Shown: positions 25,625-34,734 of the stretch, piece after piece
How positions within the stretch are numbered: position 1 is the stretch's first letter
Layout of the letters: each line of letters starts with the position of its first letter
NCBI GenBank assembly: GCA_964452355.1
Contig: CAYVKV010000004.1
Location: 1-64,000 of the forward strand
DNA: 64,000 bases
Origin: UBA1450 sp964452355
GTDB lineage: Bacteria; Patescibacteriota; Microgenomatia; UBA1406; GWC2-37-13
Direction of reading: 5' to 3'
Made by a program: the position numbers and the translations under genes
Notes under the pieces: model-generated
Told to the model about the DNA's origin: nothing
Seen by the model: only the letters and a program-made list of their open reading frames with translations
Databases searched by the model: none

Positions 25625-25729
25625 ATGATCAAAAAAAATAAACAAGCAAAGAAGAAACCATCATTGTTGAAAAGAAAAATCAATGGACGAGCTCGTGGTC
25701 TTAAAAAAGGAAGAAAGAATAACAAGTAA
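25625..25729 (+). CDS. tiny highly basic peptide (34 aa)
   Basis: ATG to TAA with AAGGAT before the start. The peptide begins MIKKNKQAKKKPSLLKRK and ends with a Gly/Arg/Lys run; about half its residues are Lys or Arg. It resembles tiny ribosome-associated or nucleic-acid-binding peptides in composition only. It follows the RRM and zinc-ribbon genes by 49 nt. Confidence 0.55.
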   Translation: MIKKNKQAKKKPSLLKRKINGRARGLKKGRKNNK

Positions 25730-25761
25730 CGAAGTAGTACCAAATCTTGAAAAGATAGTAC

Positions 25762-26952
25762 TTATGAAAGGTAGTTCAAAATATGTTCTCCTGCTTTTTT
25801 AGCTCCTCCACTTGACCTCAGAGATTTTCCGACATGCTTGGCGGCATTCGTATACTTTGTTTCATTAAGGAGAGAATAGATGGACTCAATAAATAGACGA
25901 GTGTCTATTGGCTTTTTTTTGAAATATATTCCTGCTCCCAACTCTTCTACTCTTCGAGCATTTATCTTCTGTTCCTGGATGATGGGAAGCATGAGAAGCG
26001 GTACTCCAAAATAGAGACTTTCGTTTACACTGTTCATACCGCAATGACTGATAAATACCGAAGCTTTATTTAACATTTCAAGCTGTGGAAAATATTTGGC
26101 AATGTGTACATTTGACGGTATATTTCCGAGCTCAGATGGATCAATATATTTTCCAATTGAAACAAACGATTCATTTCCTACGTGTTTTAATGCAGAGATG
26201 ATTGATCGATACACTTCAATATTGTCATTATAAACAGTTCCAAGTGCCACATAAATAAGGGGTTTTCCTTTATTTGACAGTCTTTCTGGTTGTTTTTCAT
26301 TTCTATCGTAAACAATCGGCCCAACAAACTTGTACGAATCATTGAAACTATCTTCAAGAGGCTGAAATTGGCGCGAAGTAAAGACGATATTCAGCTTTTC
26401 AACGTTTGAAAACATATCAAAGAAAAATGGAGGAATAAGACCTTTTTTTGTATATGATTTGCGAAATTGGTTAATAATGTTGAAGAAAGTATGCGGATGA
26501 GAAAAAGCTTGGACATAATCGTCAAGGAGAAGCGGTGTTTGACTTACTATCAATTGAGTATTTATTGCCATACTTGGTACTAAAGACACGGTCGGGACCT
26601 GAGTTTTAAGCCCTGCAATTTTCCCCCATAAGCTCAGTGAGTCATGAATCAGGCAGTCTGGCTTTTCTTTTTCAATCTCATTTATGAGTGGGTCAATCAA
26701 TAACTTTGTTGCGCGAAGGCTGAAGTCTGCGATGGACAATGCATTATGAAGAATTCGTAAATTACTTATATCAAGACTTGGATCCTTCAAGGGAACTTCT
26801 CGAAACTCTGCTCCAACATTTTCAATTTTTTCTTTAAATTCTTTTGTGTTGTAAATAAGTACCTGTTGACCCCGTTGCACCAGTTCTTCAGCAACGCCTA
26901 GCATGGGGTTTAGGTGTCCGTACGCAGGCATTGTTTGAAAGATGAATTTCAT
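25762..26952 (-). CDS. UGT-like glycosyltransferase (GT1)
   Basis: 396 residues with the two-domain GT-B layout. The start MKFIFQTMPAYGHLNPMLG carries the acceptor-side His (GHLNP). The nucleotide-sugar site HCGMNSVNESLYFGVPLLMLP matches macrolide and sterol glycosyltransferases. The acceptor is unknown; a lipid or secondary metabolite is possible. Single gene. Confidence 0.88.
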   Translation of the reverse strand: MKFIFQTMPAYGHLNPMLGVAEELVQRGQQVLIYNTKEFKEKIENVGAEFREVPLKDPSLDISNLRILHNALSIADFSLRATKLLIDPLINEIEKEKPDCLIHDSLSLWGKIAGLKTQVPTVSLVPSMAINTQLIVSQTPLLLDDYVQAFSHPHTFFNIINQFRKSYTKKGLIPPFFFDMFSNVEKLNIVFTSRQFQPLEDSFNDSYKFVGPIVYDRNEKQPERLSNKGKPLIYVALGTVYNDNIEVYRSIISALKHVGNESFVSIGKYIDPSELGNIPSNVHIAKYFPQLEMLNKASVFISHCGMNSVNESLYFGVPLLMLPIIQEQKINARRVEELGAGIYFKKKPIDTRLFIESIYSLLNETKYTNAAKHVGKSLRSSGGAKKAGEHILNYLS

Positions 26953-27031
26953 ATAGCTTTATTAGAAATTCTCTAAGTATATCAATAAAACAAGTTGAAG
27001 CTTTCGACAAAGAATGCGCGAACACGAGTAG

Positions 27032-27511
27032 TTAGGATGGTAAATGATTTTTTAGTGCAATCGATTTCAAAACTTCATCAATCAAAAATAATTGATTTTT
27101 GCGAAGGAGAGGGAGTTTATCGAGAGAGTAAAAACCATATTGAGATACTTCATGGGTTGGCATAAAATCTCCACCAATAAGTACTCCTGTATAACAAAGA
27201 TCCAATCGAGCACTTTCACGGTCAGTTCGAGTTTTAAGTCGTTCGTCTACACTAACTACAAATCCTGATTCTTCTTTTATTTCTCTTTCGAGTGCTTCTC
27301 GTGGATGTTCGCCAGCCTTGAGATACCCCCCTGGCAAGCTCCACGCATGGGAACGATACGTATGTTTGAAAAGGAGAATTTCTTTTTTTTCATTTAAAAT
27401 TATTCCCGTAACACCTACGAGAAATTGGTCTTGAGAGAACCTCATAACAAATAATTGTATGTCTTTGGGAAGATGAAGAGCCTTCCATAGTTTTGCTAGT
27501 AAGGTTTTCAT
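27032..27511 (-). CDS. NUDIX hydrolase
   Basis: 159 residues. The box GGYLKAGEHPREALEREIKEE-SG is a complete Nudix motif with all acidic residues. The N-terminal ~30 residues are partly hydrophobic or helical. The substrate is unknown. The start overlaps the LapA-like gene by 4 nt, so it is translationally coupled. Confidence 0.88.
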   Translation of the reverse strand: MKTLLAKLWKALHLPKDIQLFVMRFSQDQFLVGVTGIILNEKKEILLFKHTYRSHAWSLPGGYLKAGEHPREALEREIKEESGFVVSVDERLKTRTDRESARLDLCYTGVLIGGDFMPTHEVSQYGFYSLDKLPLLRKNQLFLIDEVLKSIALKNHLPS

Positions 27512-27852
27512 AATGCATTCATATCTCTTTTTTCCAGTCCTGAATCATTGCCCATTTTTTCATTTTTGATTTCCAGTTGGTGTACGCGCTTTGTTAGTTC
27601 GAGCGCTTCTTTTTTATTTTTCTTGATTTCATTGTTCTTTCCATGGAGCACGAATGAATGAGAAATGGAATGTACCAGATAGATCAGATATGACAACATC
27701 AGGCCGACCAACATTGAAATAATAATGACATAAAATAATGGGATATCTTTTGCAACGTAGAATCCTAAATTGACCGAGATGAGCTGGAAATTAAATTGAG
27801 AAATGTAAACCAGCATCGATCCAACGATCAATATTAATATGATTATTAACAT
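27508..27852 (-). CDS. LapA-domain-like membrane protein
   Basis: 114 residues. Two helices (about 1-20 and 38-62) joined by FNFQLISVNLG, then a Lys/Glu-rich coiled coil (75-110), the layout of LapA (DUF1049) proteins. It probably acts in the envelope. Operon with the NUDIX gene. Confidence 0.65.
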   Translation of the reverse strand: MLIIILILIVGSMLVYISQFNFQLISVNLGFYVAKDIPLFYVIIISMLVGLMLSYLIYLVHSISHSFVLHGKNNEIKKNKKEALELTKRVHQLEIKNEKMGNDSGLEKRDMNAL

Positions 27853-27888
27853 AATGAAATAAATGTAATATTTGAGTATAACGTTCTA

Positions 27889-28032
27889 TTATCTCAATAA
27901 TCCCAACCCAATCACTCCTACGAGAATAAGGTAGATGGCAATAAGATAATTAAGAAATTTGGGAAACATCAATATTAAAATGCCAAATAATAATGATGCT
28001 ATCGGACTTAAGTTTGAAGAAAAAATATTCAT
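27889..28032 (-). CDS. small membrane protein, DUF3096-like (47 aa)
   Basis: ATG to TAA. MNIFSSNLSPIASLLFGILI, then FPKFLNYLIAIYLILVGVIGL, matching the two-helix DUF3096 pattern as I remember it. Sits 2 nt after the YeaQ-like gene in a string of small membrane proteins that look like a general envelope or stress set. Confidence 0.65.
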   Translation of the reverse strand: MNIFSSNLSPIASLLFGILILMFPKFLNYLIAIYLILVGVIGLGLLR

Positions 28033-28034
28033 AA

Positions 28035-28286
28035 TTATTTACCTCGAAACATGCGACCTAAATATATAACGACTATTGCGCCGATCACCGCAACAACAAA
28101 ACTGTACAGATTAAATCCCGTTACCCCAGATTGTCCAAGGAGATTCATAATAAACCCACCGACAACCGCTCCTATTATTCCCATGATTATGTCTGATACC
28201 GTGCCTTGATTTTTGTCTGTTTTCATGAGGATTGATGCGACCCATCCTGCAAGTGCTCCAAAGATTATCCAAAATAGTATATCCAT
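28035..28286 (-). CDS. GlsB/YeaQ/YmgE-family membrane protein
   Basis: 83 residues. Gly-rich helices with GALAGWVASILM, GIIGAVVGGFI and IGAIVVIYLGRM are the hallmarks of the transglycosylase-associated/YeaQ stress family. Three membrane segments. Role unknown even in model species. Confidence 0.88.
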   Translation of the reverse strand: MDILFWIIFGALAGWVASILMKTDKNQGTVSDIIMGIIGAVVGGFIMNLLGQSGVTGFNLYSFVVAVIGAIVVIYLGRMFRGK

Positions 28287-28316
28287 ACTGTATTTTATTA
28301 ACTAATAATTATTTAC

Positions 28317-28529
28317 TCACTCTGTTTGATTTACATTCACATCAACCTTGTCTGGCATATTGATTTGTGGAGCCGGAACATTTATTTGAGGAGTTCCCAT
28401 ATTTCTTAATAAGGGAAGGCCGTAATATAACAGTATTAAAACAAATCCTATCAGGACGATTATTCCAATCAAAAAACCCATTCCGTTTGAGTCTTTTGCG
28501 GGCGTTGTGCTATTTACTATGGTAGTCAT
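28317..28529 (-). CDS. small single-pass membrane protein
   Basis: 70 residues. One helix (about 18-40), then an external tail with repeated IN(V/M)PxP units (PQINVPAPQINMP). Overlaps the upstream gene by 4 nt (28526-28529). No family recognised. Confidence 0.65.
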   Translation of the reverse strand: MTTIVNSTTPAKDSNGMGFLIGIIVLIGFVLILLYYGLPLLRNMGTPQINVPAPQINMPDKVDVNVNQTE

Positions 28530-28867
28530 ATTGATTTAAGCGCACTGTTAACTTCGATTGTTGTTTTATCGAGAGAATTTATTGCGGATTTTACTACTTT
28601 TCTCACCTTTTCTTTATCTATTAACAATCTTTTTTCTAATTCTTGTTTTTCCATTTTCGCTCGATTTTTTAAGTCTTTTGCACTTTCAACCACATTCTTT
28701 TTAACCTTCTGTGCGACTTCTTTTATTTTAGTTCGATTCTTTTCTTTGGAGAGAATAATACCTGCTGCTGCAATGCCTGCTCCTATCACCGCTCCTGCAA
28801 CCGTCGCGACTATCGGATGTATATTTTCTTTTTTTTCATTTTGTTTATTTTGCATTTGATTTTTCAT
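28526..28867 (-). CDS. YtxH-like stress membrane protein
   Basis: 113 residues. A Gly/Ala-rich helix (about 18-40) followed by a long Lys/Glu/Val amphipathic helix region, like YtxH/general-stress proteins. Probably peripheral and anchored. Operon with the downstream small membrane gene (4-nt overlap). Confidence 0.65.
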   Translation of the reverse strand: MKNQMQNKQNEKKENIHPIVATVAGAVIGAGIAAAGIILSKEKNRTKIKEVAQKVKKNVVESAKDLKNRAKMEKQELEKRLLIDKEKVRKVVKSAINSLDKTTIEVNSALKSI

Positions 28868-28925
28868 ATCTTTCTTATATTTAACTAATAAATTTGTTTT
28901 CTTAAAGTACGTTTTATAAACGTTA

Positions 28926-29387
28926 TTACTCTGTTTCTAAATCTTTGGGTGTAATGGGATACACAATCTCCAATAGATAAATAAAGCCCCAAGCGATACA
29001 AATGTACACAATTCCTGCAATGATTGTTGACCATTCAAGGACTGAATTTCCCGATACAGAAGCTCCAACAATCCCCGCAAATGGGAGCGCAAAGGGTGCG
29101 GTGACGGTATAAATCAGATTGGTAAATCCGGAATATTGATTTGCGCCTAACGCTTTGAGTACGATTCTAAATATGAGTAATACTTCAATGAAGCCTAAGA
29201 TATACCAAATAATTTGATTTAGTCTCAAAATTGATTTCTTTTTTTCGTATACTTTTTGAGGAGCCTCTCCTTTTACTTGAGGTTCTGTTTGCAAAGTGGT
29301 AGTTTTTACTACTTGGCTGGGAACGGAGTTTTCTATTGTCGTTACTTCTTCTTGTGTTGTCATGAGAGACAGTATAGGTTTCTTCAA
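28926..29387 (-). CDS. YggT-like membrane protein
   Basis: 153 residues. A polar N-terminal 50, then helices at about 58-80, 95-115 and 125-145 with FRIVLKALGAN and FALPFAGIV, like YggT/CcmI-region proteins. Met9 is an alternative start. Role unknown. Confidence 0.65.
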   Translation of the reverse strand: MKKPILSLMTTQEEVTTIENSVPSQVVKTTTLQTEPQVKGEAPQKVYEKKKSILRLNQIIWYILGFIEVLLIFRIVLKALGANQYSGFTNLIYTVTAPFALPFAGIVGASVSGNSVLEWSTIIAGIVYICIAWGFIYLLEIVYPITPKDLETE

Positions 29388-29476
29388 AAAGAAAAGATGT
29401 ATGATGCAGTGTATATATTTAATACGCGAAGTTGGTAAAAGAGTGTAAGCAAGATTACATGCTCCAGAGGGCGAAA

Positions 29477-30139
29477 TTATGAACTTGAACCATTGGTAGT
29501 AAGCGCAAGTTCAAGATTTTTTATATTTCCAAAGAGCATAGAATGATTAATATATTTCACTAATTTTTTCTTTTCGATTTTCCCAATTTCAATACTTGCA
29601 GTTTCTCGAGTCACTCCAACAAGCGTTGCGATATCTTGTTGCGTAAAACGATGATTGACCACTATTCCTTGTTTTGTTTCTTTTCCAAAGTGTTTTGCAA
29701 TATAAAGGAGAACAGAAATAACTCTTCGATAGGCATCGCTAAACACAAGATGCTCTATACGAGAAAGTGTCTCAGCATAGTCACCGAGTAGTTTACTCAT
29801 AAGCTCAAGAATAATATCAGGTTTATCCTTTATAAAACTCACAACCTGTTCTTTTGGTGCACGTCCAACTTCAACTGAAGTTAATGCTTTGTAAAAATAG
29901 ATATTTGGGGCGCCATTTATTGCCCAAATGAGAGGGAAGTAGGTTATGGGTTTGAGAATCTGGAGTGTAAGTTCAATGCCTGTTTTGGAGATAGTGTATT
30001 GTCGAACGTATCCTTTTGTTAAACAAAAAATTCCTTGAGGGTTATCATCTGCCCGTATAAGAATTTCACCCTTTTTATATTTACGTATAGAAAACTGTTT
30101 ATAAAATATTTCAAATTCTTTTGTTTTGTCAATGCCCAT
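29477..30139 (-). CDS. Crp/Fnr-family transcriptional regulator
   Basis: 220 residues from ATG at 30139; the longer frame to 30154 begins with TTG. The N-terminal beta-roll (about 10-120) is a cyclic-nucleotide-binding fold, without the Cys of oxygen-sensing Fnr. The C-terminal HTH (about 160-210) contains FTQQDIATLVGVTRETASIEIGK. The ligand is unknown. It lies beside the small envelope-protein set. Confidence 0.88.
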   Translation of the reverse strand: MGIDKTKEFEIFYKQFSIRKYKKGEILIRADDNPQGIFCLTKGYVRQYTISKTGIELTLQILKPITYFPLIWAINGAPNIYFYKALTSVEVGRAPKEQVVSFIKDKPDIILELMSKLLGDYAETLSRIEHLVFSDAYRRVISVLLYIAKHFGKETKQGIVVNHRFTQQDIATLVGVTRETASIEIGKIEKKKLVKYINHSMLFGNIKNLELALTTNGSSS

Positions 30140-30267
30140 ATATACAATTACCAAAGAATAATATTTATATTATAGTAGAAAACTCGTTATTTGGCAGGGT
30201 AGAAGAGGTTATGCAGCAAATAATCAATACTTAGGCAATTCATATAACGACTTAGTATAATTGCGAG

Positions 30268-30573
30268 ATGAAGAATTGGCAAAAAGTGTGGTTGTATTTT
30301 GTCCTTACCTTTTCCATTCTTCATTTAGTACGAGATATTTTTCAGGACTTTGGTATTGATAATATACTTTCAACAATATTTGTTAAATCATCTGCATCTG
30401 TTCCTCCCCATTATTGGTTAGTATTTGTGAATTCGTATGTGATAGAAATAATGGGAATAATACTTGCTGTAGCATGTTTTAAAACAAAGAAGTTTGGAAA
30501 ATTGGGATATTTTACGATATGTATGATGGCGTATTTTTTTCTTGCGTGGGTGATATATTGGTTCTTGTTTTAA
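30268..30573 (+). CDS. small membrane protein
   Basis: 101 residues with three helices (about 8-25, 48-70, 78-100). No family recognised. TATAAT ends 6 nt before the ATG (30256-30261), so it is leaderless. It diverges from the Crp-like gene. Confidence 0.65.
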   Translation: MKNWQKVWLYFVLTFSILHLVRDIFQDFGIDNILSTIFVKSSASVPPHYWLVFVNSYVIEIMGIILAVACFKTKKFGKLGYFTICMMAYFFLAWVIYWFLF

Positions 30574-30701
30574 TTGTCTTAGATTTCATTACTGTAATGA
30601 TTGGCAGTCTTGGTATTTTTATTTTTTAAGTCAAACTAGACTGACTTGAGAACGCATCTTCTTATAGAGTTATTTCAGGCTCGTGAACGACATTGGAATT
30701 T

Positions 30702-31274
30702 TTATTCCAATAGTGCCAAGAGCAACTCGGGAAATTCTCCTGTCTTTAAATCCTCATAGCAGAAGTGACCATGGTTATGGAATTCTCGATATTTAATCCC
30801 TTTCACTTTCTCACGTACTATTTCTACCGTTTTTTGTACACTGTCTTGATCATCATCAGAATTAAAAATAGTTACGCCAGCGGTTCTTGATACTAAATGC
30901 GGATCAATTTCAAAATCATCAAAAAAATTTTTCGTATGTTCCTGATACGGGTCGAGCCATGGCGCTACCAAAATAACCTTGCCGACTTTTATTTTGGGAT
31001 GAATACTCAAGTATTTAATAAAAAAGCCAGCGCCTGTACTGTGTCCAACTAATATCGTTTCAGGGGTAATATCAAACCGTTCAACTTCACGATTCCATAC
31101 TTTCCAGTTTCTATCAAAGGAGTAAGGAACTTCAGGTGTAGCAGTGGGAATATCGTGTTTGAGGAGTTGTGCTTGAAGCCACGGAATCCAATGAGCATTG
31201 CTCATACTGGGGGCTTCTGGATCATAGTACTCTTTTTTGTCAGGACCTCCGTGCAGGATAATAGCATTCTTCAT
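30702..31274 (-). CDS. RBBP9/YdeN-family serine hydrolase
   Basis: 190 residues. MKNAIILHGGPDKKEYY start, nucleophile GHSTG, Asp in SDDDQDS, His in NHGHF, so a full triad. Related to 17748-18299 but clearly different. An 8-bp hairpin ATTGGAAT-N4-ATTCCAAT overlaps its stop codon. Confidence 0.85.
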   Translation of the reverse strand: MKNAIILHGGPDKKEYYDPEAPSMSNAHWIPWLQAQLLKHDIPTATPEVPYSFDRNWKVWNREVERFDITPETILVGHSTGAGFFIKYLSIHPKIKVGKVILVAPWLDPYQEHTKNFFDDFEIDPHLVSRTAGVTIFNSDDDQDSVQKTVEIVREKVKGIKYREFHNHGHFCYEDLKTGEFPELLLALLE

Positions 31275-31432
31275 GTAATGGCATTATAGATTGAACAGGA
31301 AAGATACGCAAGAATATAGTGCTTGTAATGTGCTATTAGAGTTCTGGAAAATGTCCTGAAGTGTCCAACTACTGGAGGTTATCAGAACCTTCTGTCCGTA
31401 AATTCAGCGTAGTAAATTACTTCATTATATTC

Positions 31433-32035
31433 CTATTGCAAGATATCAGTAAATATCACGAGGCGTTTGTCATAGCTTTTCTTAACGCCATCCCATACAC
31501 CATCGCATGTTATGAGGTTGAGATGGGCACTATCACTCGCACTAAAAACACTATTTGCATACCCAGGATCGAAGATGCGTATTTCCCGAACAACAAACGT
31601 AGTTGATGTTTCTTTGTCATCTTCCACGTATATGGTGTCACCCTTTTTTAGCTCATTTAGATTAATAAACACTCCCGCCTCTCCATTTTTTCCGTCAAAA
31701 TGACCCGCTATAACTGCACTTCCATTTTCACCGGGTTGAGGTCCATGCTCAAACCACCCCACGTTAGATGCATTATCAGGCACCTCCATAGCTCCTTCTT
31801 GCGTAACTCCCATGTATTCAATAGAGGCGTCAACATTAATTTTTGGGATGATTAAACGTATTGGCAATCCCTGGGCAGTCTCGGTAACCTCCTGTTTTTG
31901 TTGAGATGAGATTGGAAATTCCACCTGTTTGTATACTTTTGAAGCAGTATATAAAAGTAGTACAAGAGAGAGTGCAACAATTAAGGAAAGGAACAAAGGT
32001 CGTTGCACCTTCATTTTCAAGAATGGGAGTACCAT
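31433..32035 (-). CDS. sortase
   Basis: 200 residues. Basic start, one helix (about 12-30), then the sortase barrel with His in AGHFDG, Cys in LITCDG and Arg in KRLVIF. The three catalytic residues are present. Overlaps the 3' end of the LPNAG-tailed protein by 19 nt, so it is probably its partner. The class is uncertain (E/F-like by length). Confidence 0.9.
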   Translation of the reverse strand: MVLPFLKMKVQRPLFLSLIVALSLVLLLYTASKVYKQVEFPISSQQKQEVTETAQGLPIRLIIPKINVDASIEYMGVTQEGAMEVPDNASNVGWFEHGPQPGENGSAVIAGHFDGKNGEAGVFINLNELKKGDTIYVEDDKETSTTFVVREIRIFDPGYANSVFSASDSAHLNLITCDGVWDGVKKSYDKRLVIFTDILQ

Positions 32036-33288
32036 CTTTGCTTTCTCTGAATTAAAACAAGAAGAGTTGTTACTGCGACAAAAATACCCACTGGAATTCG
32101 GAGTGGAAATGTTCTTTGTTGCGGTCCATTTCCTGCGTTTGGAAGCATGGGACTCTTATTAGAATTAGTAGAATTGGATTCTTTATAATTAGACCATCCT
32201 CCAGGAGCACATCCATTACCTCCTCGAACTTTAAAATAATATCTTGTGTTTGGATTTAGTTCGTTGATGGTATAACTAATAACCCCACTGGACAAACCAG
32301 ACGGGAAAGACACCCCAAATCGTTCATCCCCCGGGCTCAAACCATACGCGACATAATAGTAAGATACATAGTCATTTACGGGAGTGAAATACAATGTTGC
32401 TGAACTTCCTTTGCGATCGATTTGGAAAAGGTCCGGATTGTTTGTCGGAGCAGTGTCAACGCAAACTGGAGTAGAAGTTGATGAGGTGGATGAGGAAGAA
32501 CTAGATGATGAACTGGAGGATGCAGCCGCACAGGTTGATTTTGCAATGGTGGTATTGTTTAATGTAACCGCGGCAATTCTCGCCAAAAATCTCCCGGTAA
32601 CTGACGAACCACCATTATCCGTAATCGATTGGTCAGCCAGTATATCACCAATAAAAGATGTGCCCGATCCAAGAACCGCTGAGCTGCCAACTTGCCAAAA
32701 TACATTGCAGGCCTGAGCACCGTTGATGAGTTCAACCTTACTGTTACTAAATGTAGTTAATGATGTACCCATCTTGAAGATGAAAACGGAATCTGCACTT
32801 CCCCCACCATCAAGGGTAAGCGTTCCTCCCGAAACAATTTCAAAGGTAGTCGAAGCGGAATCATAAACACCATCGGTTAAGGTTACTCCACCAAGTTCCG
32901 TCCCTATGGTTGAAGTCACTACTCGTGCGGCAGCGTCATTATATGCGGTAGTCAAATCGCTTTTTGCTGTGGTTAGAACTCCTGCATTAGTTACTCTACA
33001 GGTAAGGGGACCAGAACTATCAACTGAGTATATTGTGCCCGTAACTTCTCCACACGTCAATTCGGGAGCAGGTGCCCAGGCTGCTGGACTCAAGCCAACG
33101 TCTCCCGAAATAACAGAGGGAGTAGTGTCGTTAATGGCCGATCCACCGAGGACGGCAAAATTACCGGCTGTTCCCAGACCTACTTTTGTAGTTGCTGCAT
33201 GAGCTATGTGTGGAGATATAAAAACGAACTGAATTAAGATAATAAGAAGCGAAATTATAAGATACTTTGCATGATGTATTTTTTTCAT
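32017..33288 (-). CDS. ice-binding-like (DUF3494) cell-wall-anchored adhesin
   Basis: 423 residues from Met at 33288 (longer frame to 33315). Signal peptide (about 1-33, ending AHA), an ice-binding-like DUF3494 domain (about 35-255), a poly-Ser linker (about 258-275), a fibronectin type III-like domain (about 285-375), and a sorting tail: LPNAG, a hydrophobic helix, then a basic end (QRKQRWYSHS). It is displayed on the surface by the neighbouring sortase. DUF3494 proteins often act as ice-binding or adhesion proteins; the actual target is unknown. Confidence 0.9.
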   Translation of the reverse strand: MKKIHHAKYLIISLLIILIQFVFISPHIAHAATTKVGLGTAGNFAVLGGSAINDTTPSVISGDVGLSPAAWAPAPELTCGEVTGTIYSVDSSGPLTCRVTNAGVLTTAKSDLTTAYNDAAARVVTSTIGTELGGVTLTDGVYDSASTTFEIVSGGTLTLDGGGSADSVFIFKMGTSLTTFSNSKVELINGAQACNVFWQVGSSAVLGSGTSFIGDILADQSITDNGGSSVTGRFLARIAAVTLNNTTIAKSTCAAASSSSSSSSSSSTSSTSTPVCVDTAPTNNPDLFQIDRKGSSATLYFTPVNDYVSYYYVAYGLSPGDERFGVSFPSGLSSGVISYTINELNPNTRYYFKVRGGNGCAPGGWSNYKESNSTNSNKSPMLPNAGNGPQQRTFPLRIPVGIFVAVTTLLVLIQRKQRWYSHS

Positions 33289-33520
33289 AATATATTGATG
33301 AATGTTCAATAACATTAATTTTTTGTTCTAATTGAATATTAATAAATGCTCTAATATTTCTTTAATTATTTACAAATCGCTCCCTACTAAATAATACCTA
33401 GAGTAATTAAATATAAGCTTGCTCAATCACAAGATTTTTTTAGTAAAAAAACGGTGACACTCATTGTATCATGTTAGAAATAAAATAGTGCTGTTAAGCA
33501 TTTTGAAAAGAATATTCAAA

Positions 33521-34072
33521 TCATGGAAGTGAATTGGCTTGCTTGGGCATTATAGTACTTGTCACCCTACTACCTATGATAATGACTACATCAAACCCGC
33601 TATCAATATTGGGGTCATTGTTTAAAACTCCATCAGTGATTTCTGGAATGACAGGTTTTAGAACATCTTTAATATGTGCAACTATTTCTTCATAGTCTGT
33701 ATTTGAGGTAATGGTCGTACCTCTGTCTTCAAACACTTCAGCCGTACTCAATTCGATATTTACAAGACTATACCCCGACTTAACAAGAGCTTTCACCATT
33801 TTTTCCTCTTGTTGGGTATTGCCCGTGCCATTTATTATGTTTATCGTTACATATTTTTTTATTTTGATTGGGGGATATTGTGAGACTTCTTTATTTTCAA
33901 CTGCAAGCACTTTTTTTATGCTCGCAACACTTGTGTTGCTTTGCTTTTTAGTTGTGTAAATGAATCCCCCCATCATTATTACTCCAACAAACAGAGCTAC
34001 TCCAATACGCAGAATTCTTCTTTTTTTTCTCCGATATTTTAGAGTTCTATAAGAAAAATCTGGTTTTTTCAT
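33521..34072 (-). CDS. LytR_C-domain protein
   Basis: 183 residues. A basic start, one helix (about 22-42), then a LytR C-terminal-like domain with VTINIINGTGN and GYSLVNIELS. Common in Gram-positive cell-wall proteins; likely outside the membrane. Specific role not known. Confidence 0.8.
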   Translation of the reverse strand: MKKPDFSYRTLKYRRKKRRILRIGVALFVGVIMMGGFIYTTKKQSNTSVASIKKVLAVENKEVSQYPPIKIKKYVTINIINGTGNTQQEEKMVKALVKSGYSLVNIELSTAEVFEDRGTTITSNTDYEEIVAHIKDVLKPVIPEITDGVLNNDPNIDSGFDVVIIIGSRVTSTIMPKQANSLP

Positions 34073-34089
34073 TGGTAAAGTTATTAATT

Positions 34090-34263
34090 TTATTTTTTTA
34101 GCTTCGTTCTTATATCTGCTACAGCTACCTTTGCTTTTCCCTGAACTTTACTAATATTTCCCTTCAATTTTTGTCCTGACATAATTTCAGCTTCACCTTG
34201 AACCTGTTGAGCAATTCCTATTACTTTTTGTCCAGCAATATCTAATTTTGTTTTAATATTCAT
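34090..34263 (-). CDS. CsbD-like stress protein (57 aa)
   Basis: ATG to TAA. Repeated amphipathic units (GQKVIGIAQQVQGEAE and GNISKVQGKAKVA) resemble CsbD-family general stress proteins. Lies in a tight set of small genes upstream of LytR_C. Confidence 0.6.
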   Translation of the reverse strand: MNIKTKLDIAGQKVIGIAQQVQGEAEIMSGQKLKGNISKVQGKAKVAVADIRTKLKK

Positions 34264-34295
34264 ATATTTTTTAAATTTATAATTTTATTAATTCT

Positions 34296-34442
34296 TTACA
34301 CCTTAAAACCCAAAAGACGAGCTACGAACACAATGAGAGCAATGACTAGAATTAAATGTATAAGTCCGCCACCGATATGAAGAGCAAATCCTCCCAACCA
34401 TGAAACAACCAATATTAATATCACAATGTCTAAAAGTCCCAT
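34296..34442 (-). CDS. lmo0937-like membrane protein (48 aa)
   Basis: ATG to TAA. MGLLDIVILILVVSWLGGFA, then HIGGGLIHLILVIALIV, the two-helix pattern of the lmo0937 family as I recall it. Grouped with the CsbD-like gene. Confidence 0.6.
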   Translation of the reverse strand: MGLLDIVILILVVSWLGGFALHIGGGLIHLILVIALIVFVARLLGFKV

Positions 34443-34734
34443 ATTATTTTATTATCACCATCCTTTCAGTAGTACTAATTTATAAAACATCGTTATTCAT
34501 GTATAACTTATAAATATTGTACGAAGAAGGTAAGTTTTAAGCAGTCATTTCACTTTCTATTATCAAGCAATCTAACTCACACAAATGAAGCAAGGCTAAA
34601 TAAATACACTCTCTTCAAATGTATCCAGTATTTCCAAAAGAAAAACAGATGAAGATAGAACCCGTGATATAGATTGAAGCTATACAGCCATTCATTTTTT
34701 CAGTGTCCAGGGTGGTTGAATATGTTGGAAATTA

